A DNA stretch of 64,000 nt from Prionace glauca. Its lineage: Eukaryota; Chordata; Chondrichthyes; Carcharhiniformes; Carcharhinidae. The stretch is taken from contig CM075732.1 of NCBI GenBank assembly GCA_037974335.1, forward strand, positions 100,151,789-100,215,788. Reading direction: 5' to 3'. The notes below the pieces were generated by a model. It ran no database searches. It was not told where the DNA came from and saw only the letters and a list, made by a program, of their open reading frames with translations. The translations under genes were made by a program, and so were the position numbers. This document shows positions 36,601 through 45,600 of this stretch, one piece after another. Each line of letters starts with the position of its first letter. Within the stretch, counting starts at the first letter, position 1.

Positions 36601-39600
36601 TTATTTGACGCTTTCTGAGGTTGTAAGATGAATAGTTTTTTTCTGAAGCAGAATTTCAAAGCCTCTTTGCTCATTGTGTCAGTTTCAGAAACATTTCAAT
36701 GATTTCCCAGATGTGCTTGTAGCACATTGCTTCTATGCGTGGAGAATACTGGGAGAGTGGGTGTGGAGCATGCATGGGGCAATGGAAGGGACATGGGGTT
36801 GCTGCAAGCTTGAGGATCTGGAGGAATATGATGGGGCATGGAGGAGGCTTGAGGGTTATAAAGAAGAGTGGGATCTTGGAATGAATTTCCACAGATCACT
36901 GAAGGGGGCAGGACAGGTCGATAATGGAGGGATAAGTTCCGGATCCCTGTGTCTCTTTTTACCAATTCCCAACAATCCCAGAAGGGGAAAATCCAGGCCA
37001 GATTGATAGGATGGGGTAAAGAAGAGGATTAGCAGCAGTAAATCAGCCCGTGTGTGGTCACGCTGTAATTATTATACAGAAAATTTTAAACTTTATTCCT
37101 TTACTTTCCCCTTTTATTCATCTTTTTAAACAATCATTTGAGTTCTTCCAATAATCAGCTGTGAAGATTGTGAAGTTTATCCGTTCGATAGTTTGTTTTC
37201 TGTGGGTGGGAATGTGCACTGAATGGATAATATCAGCACATTCTAGAACATTCAGCAGATCCCCTTTTGTCCCCTCATTCCCTCCCTCGTTGCAAACAAC
37301 AATTTCCATGTTGGGAGATTGAGAGAATTCTCTGCAAATCATTATTGTAACCAGAAGATTTCTAAAATGTTGCATTTCAAGTTCTATGATGTTTCTTTCT
37401 CAATATTAACAGCTCCATTGTCTGACCCAGTCCTCATGCAGTATCCAACAGTCAGCAAGGTGCCAGAGGGTCAGGCTGTCGACTTACAATGTGCCATGTA
37501 CAATGCCAGTGTGATTGACACTGATGTCCACTGGCATTACCAGAGAGCTGGCTACCACACTGAGTGGCTGATCAGCCAGTTTGTGAATGGCACCATTACC
37601 AAGTCCCGGGATTCCCACCACCGTTTCCAGCCTTCCCGGAATGTCGGCAGCAACAGCTACATTCTGACCATTGTGAATGTGACCCTCAATGATACAGCTG
37701 TGTACAGATGCAGTGTGTGGAGCTACATCCATGGAGCAGGGACCCAGCTCTATGTCACTGGTAAGTCAATGCTGAGTGACTGGTGTGTGCATGGAATGGA
37801 AGGAAGCAGACAGAATGGCAGAGTGCTCATCCAGACCTTCATTCCAGTGATTGAATTAGGTTGGGCTGGTTCAGAAGTCAGGCCTGGAGGGACATGAGTG
37901 AGAAACTGAATCACAGAATGGCAGAGGAGACCATTCGGCCCATCACGTCTTCACCATCACTCTGAATGCTCAACTCCCCTCGCGCCATTCCCCTGCCTGC
38001 TCCCTGGAACCCTGAACATTTCCCCACTTCAGATAACATTCTCATTCCATTTTGAATGCTTCAATTGAACCTGTCTCCACCACACTCTCAGACAGTACAT
38101 TCCAGACCCTAACCACTCGCTGTGTGAATCTGTCTCCACCACACTCTCAGACAGTACATTCCAGATCCTAACCACTCGCTGTGTGAATCTGTCTCCACCA
38201 AACTCTCAGACAGTACATTCCAGAGCCTGACCACTCGCTGTGTGAATCTGTCTCCACCACACTCTCAGACAGTTCATTCCAGATCCTAAACACTCGCTGT
38301 GTGAATCTGTCTCCACCAAACTCTCAGACAGTACATTCCAGAGCCTGACCACTCGCTGTGTGAATCTGTCTCCATGATGTGGAGATGCTGTCGTTGGACT
38401 GGGGTTAACATAGTAAGAACTCTGACAACACCAGGGTAATGTCCAACAGGTTTATTTGATCGCTCAAGCCATTAGCTTTTGGAGCGCTGCTCCTTCATCA
38501 GGTAAGTGATGTCCTGATCACAGACAGGGGACATAAAAACACAAACTCAATTTACAAATTAATGGTTGGAATGTGAGACATGGAGACAGATTCACACAGC
38601 CAGTGACTTGCATTCCAAACATTCTTTTGAAAATTGAGTTTGTGTCTTTATCTGTCCTGTTTGTGAACAGAGCTCCCAGTTCCCTGATAAAGGAGCAGCG
38701 TTCCAAAAACTAGTGGCTTCTGCAACTAAATAAACCTGTTGGACTTTAACCTGGTTTTGTCAGACTTCTTGCTGAACCTGTCTCCACCACACTCTCAGAC
38801 AGTACATTCCAGATCCTCACCACTCGCTGTGTGAATCTGTCTCCACCACACTCTCAGACAGTACATTCCAGATCCTCACCACTCGCTGTGTGAAAATGTT
38901 TTTTTCTTAATTTCACTGTGATAAATTACTTTATTTTGATTCTCTGTGGTTCTCGAACCTTTCACAACGTGAACAGTTTCTCCCAATCTCTTGTCAGATC
39001 TCCAATGGTTTTGAATATGTGTCAAATCTCCTCTCCACCTTCTCTCCCCCATGGAAATCAGTCCTAATTTCTACAATCCTTCTCCAAAGCCCAGGAGACT
39101 GTGTGCTTTATTAACTGCTCTCTCCACCTGTCCTGTTAGCTTCAATGAATTACACATTCACACACTCAGCTGCCACTGTTTCTGCGTCCCCTTTAGATTT
39201 GTAACCCTTATTTACATTGTCTCTTTATGTTCTTCCCACCAACATGTATCTCCTCACATTTCTCCGTGTCGAACTTTATCTGCTCCCTGTCTGCCTCCTC
39301 ATCATACAACCATAAGACCATCAGATATAGGAGTAGAATTAGTCCATTTGGCCCATCGAGTCTGCTCTGCCATTCAATCATGGCTGATAGGATTTTTATC
39401 CCCATTCTCCTGCCTTCTCCCCATGACCCCTGCTCCCCTTACTGATCAAAAACCTGTCTATTTCTGTGTTAAAGACACTCAATGACCTGGCCTCCACAAC
39501 CCTGTGTGGCAATGAGTTCCACAGATTCCCCACTCTCTGGTTGAAGAAATTCCTTCTCATCTCAGTTTTAAAGGAGTGTTCCTTCACTCTGAGGTTGTGC

Positions 39601-42600
39601 CCTTGAGTTCCAGTCTCTCCCACCAGTAGAAACATCCTCTCCATGTCCACTCTATCTGGGCCTTTTTTTCATGACACCGACCTTTAGATATCATCAGCAT
39701 CCTTTTGTTATATTTTAGACAGACAATGTCGGTTCCAAATCAATACTAACTTCAGCACATTGTCGATGGAAGAAATGTGCCCAACTTCAAGTTTAATTCC
39801 TGGGGTTGAAATTGCAGAGGTGCGTCTGCCAACTCCAGTTAAACCCCATCTCTCTGTCACCGTATCTCTGAATTCCCCGACAGAGCAAAATCTCTCTATT
39901 CCAGCCTTAAATGTATTTAACAATGGAGCATCCACATCCCTCTGGGTGCAGCACTGGAGAGATGGTTGCTGAGTGAGTGAGGTTTGGTGAGTGTGGACAG
40001 GCAGGGGATCATTCCTCATCCTCCCAACTTCACACAAACAAGAGTTTGGAAGTTCTGGGATTTTTTTGAATGTTCCCCTGCGATTCTTTGGTATTGGTGC
40101 AAACTGCCATTGGATCAGGGGTCTCTGCCCTGCTGTACGACTGATCTTTGGACTTGTTTCAGATCCATAAAAAAAGGCAACAATGTTAGAGGAAGAAGCC
40201 ATTCTGTGGCACTGGCCTTTCATTCCAGGCTGTTAACTTGCCCCGTTTGAAAGGGACAATTTTACCCGAATGTGTTCAGCAGAAACTGACGGAAACAGGT
40301 TCGGTCTGATTTTATTTCCATTCCGGTCGATGTACATTACTCAAACTGAAGCTGTAGTGTGTGTAACATTCTGATATTTTACAGAAGAGTCATCCTACAA
40401 CAGTCTCTGTACTTCAGATCCCGTTGTGTTAATCCTGGCTATCATTCTGTCCTTGGTTGTCTTGTTCTGCGTTGCTCCGCTCACGGGTTATCTTGTGAAA
40501 AAGAGGTTCTGTTCAGCAAGGAACTCCACACCAAGGTAAATATGATTCATCTTGTGTCTGTTGCTGTAACTGGTCAGGGGCACTATTTTATAACTTGCTG
40601 CTTTTCGTGAGGAGTAACTTTTCCCTTGTAGTGTACAGTTCACGGGGAGTGACCTGCTACTGATGAGAGCCACACATGTCCAGATACTCAACTGGTGCCA
40701 GTCATGTCCAACTGTCACAGCATCACACTGACCCCAGCACTGACCAACAGGCACCTTACTGCTGCTGAGAGTCAGGAAGGTTTGAACAGTTAAAGTACGA
40801 AACATCACCCTCAGGATATAAGTGCTGGATAATTCCCCACCGAGCCCACCTAATGAACTCGATCAGAGCGCTGGTTTCATGCCTGTGTCTCACTAGCTGC
40901 ACAGTCCCTCATGATGCTCAGACCAAGTGAGAACAGTTCGAATGGACACTCTGTGTAAGCAGCCTACTTCACCCTTTACCCTCCCCACAAGGAAACAATC
41001 CAATCATATTTACCCATCCTGATCAAGCTTCCCAGCATGCCTTCTGATTTTGGTCAAATTCTTTGTGTTATTGCTAGAGCAAGTTCTGTTTATTTAGGGA
41101 ATGAATCGATCGATCTTGTTCATCCGTGAAATCTTCCATAAAAAACTCAGATGGGAAATCCATGTTGAAAAATCTAAACAGTATCTCCACCCAGAGTGTG
41201 AATATTACAGCGCTGTTCTGTGGTAAAGCCTCAATGAAGCTAATGTGTGGCATTTCTTTAGGGATCCTGATGGAGACCAGAACCCTGTGTACGCAACAGT
41301 GGATAGTAAGTAAACTAATTCAATCATTATTGCAAAGTTTGGCAGGAATTACCCTCAATCCCAGATGTCCCTTTGATGTTGATAGTTTTGTGATGTAATT
41401 AACTTGCTAATAATTTGACCAATTCATTGTCTGACTGACAGAATTTCCTGTTAAAGGTTGTAAATCTACATCCTACAGAATGAAGATGGCAGGAGACTGC
41501 CCCCAGCCTTGTCGCTGCACTGTGAAACAACCCCTCAGTCTGGCAATGCTGCAACCAGTGGCTCCAAAGAGATAGAAACTTCCAGAAAGGAACAGCCTCC
41601 TCTGTGTCACCAGCATGTAGTGATCATGCCTTTGTAGATGGAGCACTTTGTCCGTTCACAGAGGGATTGCTCGGGATAGAGAAGGTTCAGATCTGACCCA
41701 GTAAAGAGTTTAAAGATGGTGAGGTTTTGATAGAGAGAAAATCTATTCCCTCTGGTGAACGGATCAGTAACCAGCGATCATCGATTTCAAATCACTGGGT
41801 AAAGATCTAGAGGACGGATGGGGAGAAATGAGAGTTGTCGGGATGTGGAATACTCGAGCTGGGAATGTGGTGGAAGCTGATTCCAGAAATAATGGGAAAA
41901 GAGAGATGGACAAATGCTGGAGGATGAGGAATTTCCAGGATTGTGGATAAAAAGCAGGAATGTGGGATGAAGCACAATGGCTCTATTAATGAGCTAGTAC
42001 AGGCTGAATGGGGGCGAATGGCCTCCTCCTGTTGTGTGAGATTCTGATTTGGATGATGAGTTTTTGAAGACAGTACAGCTGATGGAGAATAATCCCCATC
42101 TCCCCCATTAGCTTCACTCTGAGAAAACTGCCCAAGGTGACACGGGCATTTTTCAATCGCTCTCATTCCAAGTTTAAAAAGCTCCATCTTTCCGTGGATC
42201 TATTGGGAAGTAACATCGTTGTGTTTCCTTTTAGATCAAACCCAGCTCAGCAAACGAGGAGCAGCTTCTTCTGCCTTGGTAAGGAAATATCCTCCAGCTG
42301 TTGTGTTTTACTGTATTTTTCATACTTCAGCTTTGCAAACTGCTTCCAAAATAGGCAGCACATTGTATTCCACAGGAGCACCATCCATATTACTGTAAGA
42401 ATGACAAATCATTGCAGTGTTCCAGACAGGAGAGTGAGAACAACCTGCACTGAGTTCCCCACACCACCTGTCTGTCAGCAGAAGCACTTTTCAATTCTTT
42501 TTGAAGAATGTGGCGGCACCTTTTCCAAATCCTTTGGTTTGTGTGAACCAATTTCCGAAGAAACTGCAGGAAACTCGAGTTATCATTAACTCCGAAAGTT

Positions 42601-45600
42601 AACTTCAACCTGGGGAGGAATGTTCCCATTCCACCACATACAGACCCCCTCACACACACACCCTCACACTCCCCTTCACACACACACCCCATCATGCAGA
42701 GACACCCCCCTCACTCATGAGGAACTATTGGGAATAGGTTGGTCAGATTCACCTGTACTCTCTCCTTCTCCAGGCTCCTGCCTGACCTCTGCTTCTCTCG
42801 AGGAACTCCATTCCGACCCACAATGCACCCTCAGTATAGGGAAGGCTCTCCCTCCCGTTGTATCAAAGTGAGAATTGGAGATGTGTGAAAGAGAGATGAG
42901 ATTGCTTTCACGGGATGTGGGTGTCACTGGTTAGGCCAGCATTAATGAATGGCAGGACACTGGAAGCTCAGAGGGACAGCTGGATTTTGGAGCACTGACT
43001 CACAGATCCCTGAAGGTGACAGAACGCGTGAATAGGAGAGTTAAAAAGGCAAGTGGGACACTTGCTATTATCTCTGCATCCTCCTCACAGATCACCCTCT
43101 CACTCTCTCTAACAGAGAACCACAGGGATTGTGGGGATTCAGAATTCCAGCTCAGCACCAGGGAGATGGAGGCAGGTTGGATCGAGGTATTGGAAAGGGA
43201 ATGAGATTGATATCTGTAAAGAAAGAATGTTCAAGGCTGTGAGGATAAGGCAGGGAGTAGGACTGGGTAGAATTCTCCACCAGAGAGTCAGTACAGACCC
43301 GATGGGCTGAAGAGCCTCTGCCTGCACTGGAAAGTTTCTGTGAGAGGTTGTGTTTGTAATGAACTGTAATGATGCACGTTACAGACTTTGACAGGAAGAC
43401 AAAGGGAGTTTATTCATTCGGAAACACTGTGCAGAGACCGACAATCCCCCGGCTGTCCCAGTCCCTCAATGTCTTCAGACTGTCTCTGTGGAAGGTAGGA
43501 CTCCAGCCCGTGGGGTGATTCCCCACTCTCTGTGCTCATTGGTTCCTCAAATCAGGTAACCCACTCCTGCTGTGTTGTCCTTAAAGGGACAGTCGCCACA
43601 TTCCCCCCATTTCACTCTTTTATTCCATCTTCAACAATTCAGTTACTCAAGACCAAATTCTAATGAAACATTATACACCGGAGTTGGGCAATTATAAATC
43701 CAGTCTCTGAGGGGTTTTCTGTATTGTGTAGAACGGTGTATCTCTGTAGTCTGAGATACATCCACACAATGGACATTAACAGGAGCTACAATAACCCCTC
43801 CCTCTTCTGGCACAGGCACTTCATCACAACTCACTTCCACAGACACATCAGTTTGTCTAAAACAGGCCAATCGGGTACTTGGTGCTTCCAGGTTCAAAAA
43901 CGTTTCCTGACGGTTCATTGATGAGATCTTGAGGTTTGTGTGTCCAAACACAAACACTTTTATTGGTCGGCTTTAACTATGTACAGCTCCAAATATAACC
44001 TTGCATGGAACTGTTCCATACAGGCTTGCTGCTTTTCCGTTTGCGGGACAGTTTCAGCAATCTTGTTCTGGGAGTCATCTCAGTTTCTTTCTCTGTCTGA
44101 ATTGCTGATTCTGCATCAATTTCAATGTTTTTACCTCTTCTGTTAATCTCTCATTGTCAAGCTTCCTTCTTCAAGCTCTCATTCTCCTGATTCAATTCTT
44201 CACTGAACCTGTTCTTATTTCCAAGTTGCCTTTTATGGAACTCAGTTTATTCTCTATTGCCTCATTAAATTCTCCTTCTTCTTCACTTCATTCTGTCAAT
44301 TTTACAACTTTTTTCCAATTAGTTGTCAGTGATTTCATCTTGTTGTTTAACATCTGTGCAGAGACCGACAATCCCCCGGCTGTCCCAGTCCCTACACATC
44401 GTCAGACTGTCTCTGTGGAAGGTAGGACTCCAGCCCGTGGGGTGATGACCCACTCTCTGTCTCAATCAGTCCCTCAAGGCAGGTGACCCTCTGCTGCTGT
44501 GTTCCCTTTAAAGGGACAGTCACCACATGAACTTTACCACTTGCTGAATTAAAGTGTTTTAGAAATCAGCAGATTCATGGAAATATAAATCTCCAGATTA
44601 TAATTCCTGACCCTTTGCCATTAGGATTTATTACTTTCCCATTTTTACAATAACTCCTTGATCTAATCTTTACAGTTTACATCTTGTTACAGAAATTGGA
44701 AGATTCTCCAGCAGACTTGGACTCAACGTACATGGTAAATATCTCTCCCCACAATGCACTGGGATATGTCTGAGGATCAACATTCACCACATGCTCAAAG
44801 TTTTCCGCTTTCTGCGATCTCATTGGCCCCAAGTATTGTATTGACAAGTCTATTCAACCAATCACAAGCAATGGGAATGGGCTGGGTGACAAAACAAATA
44901 TCCAATCATGTTGGATTTCCCACCGGATTCTCATTGGCTGAGTGTGCTGGTGAATTGCTGTCTCCACTTTCCAATCTCATTCCTGTCCAATCCCAGCCTC
45001 ACACCATCACCCCCTCCTCCCCAAACCACAGGGACAAACCTCATTATCTCCCCCTGGAGCAACACAGACACTGCTCTCATTCCCAATCCCCTGTCTCCAT
45101 GATCACTGCCAACCTCACAAAGCTGTGGCCACTCTCTGTGTCCCACAATTCTCAGAGAGAGTGAGAACCCTCCATTAATATTCCTCCTCTCACAACCTCC
45201 AAACACCTCAAAATCCTTTACACCGAGTGAAGAGCTTTGGATGTGCAGTCATTGCTGTTTAGGATAGAAAGGAAACAATTGGAACACAGCAAGAACACAG
45301 GGAGAGCGCTGCTGCTTTTAGAATATTAAATCATAAATATGGGGTGAGGATTCACTGCGCCCCCTCCAGCCTGCTCCACAAGTCAACACAACCAAGGCCA
45401 ATCCTCCCCCTCACATCCACTGTCCCAGCCATTCCTCAAACCACTTAATTCCCAGAGAGACCCAAAATCTGTCCATCCCAGCCTTCAATTCTCTCATCGA
45501 TGGAGCACCCACACCCTCTGGGGGAGCGAGTTCCAAAGATTCACAACCCTTTGAGTGAGGGCATTGCTTCAAATTCGTGCTGTGAGATTCAGCACATCCA

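Larger units (their letters stand above)
37910..39110 (-). mobile_element. Old LINE 3' region, minus strand, with internal tandem amplification
   Basis: Flanks such as ATGGCAGAGGAGACCATTCG (37918) and GTCAAATCTCCTCTCCACCT (39020) are LINE 3' sequence read from the minus strand. In between, one 59-bp segment of the element has been amplified (38066-38372 and again 38780-38900), and a foldback element sits in the array (38404-38775). Confidence 0.75.
40928..42637 (+). repeat. Segmental duplication, copy B of the tail-exon block
   Basis: Near-identical to 1-1715, including both tail exons. The offset between copies is about 40.9 kb, which is the approximate period of the gene tandem array. Confidence 0.93.
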
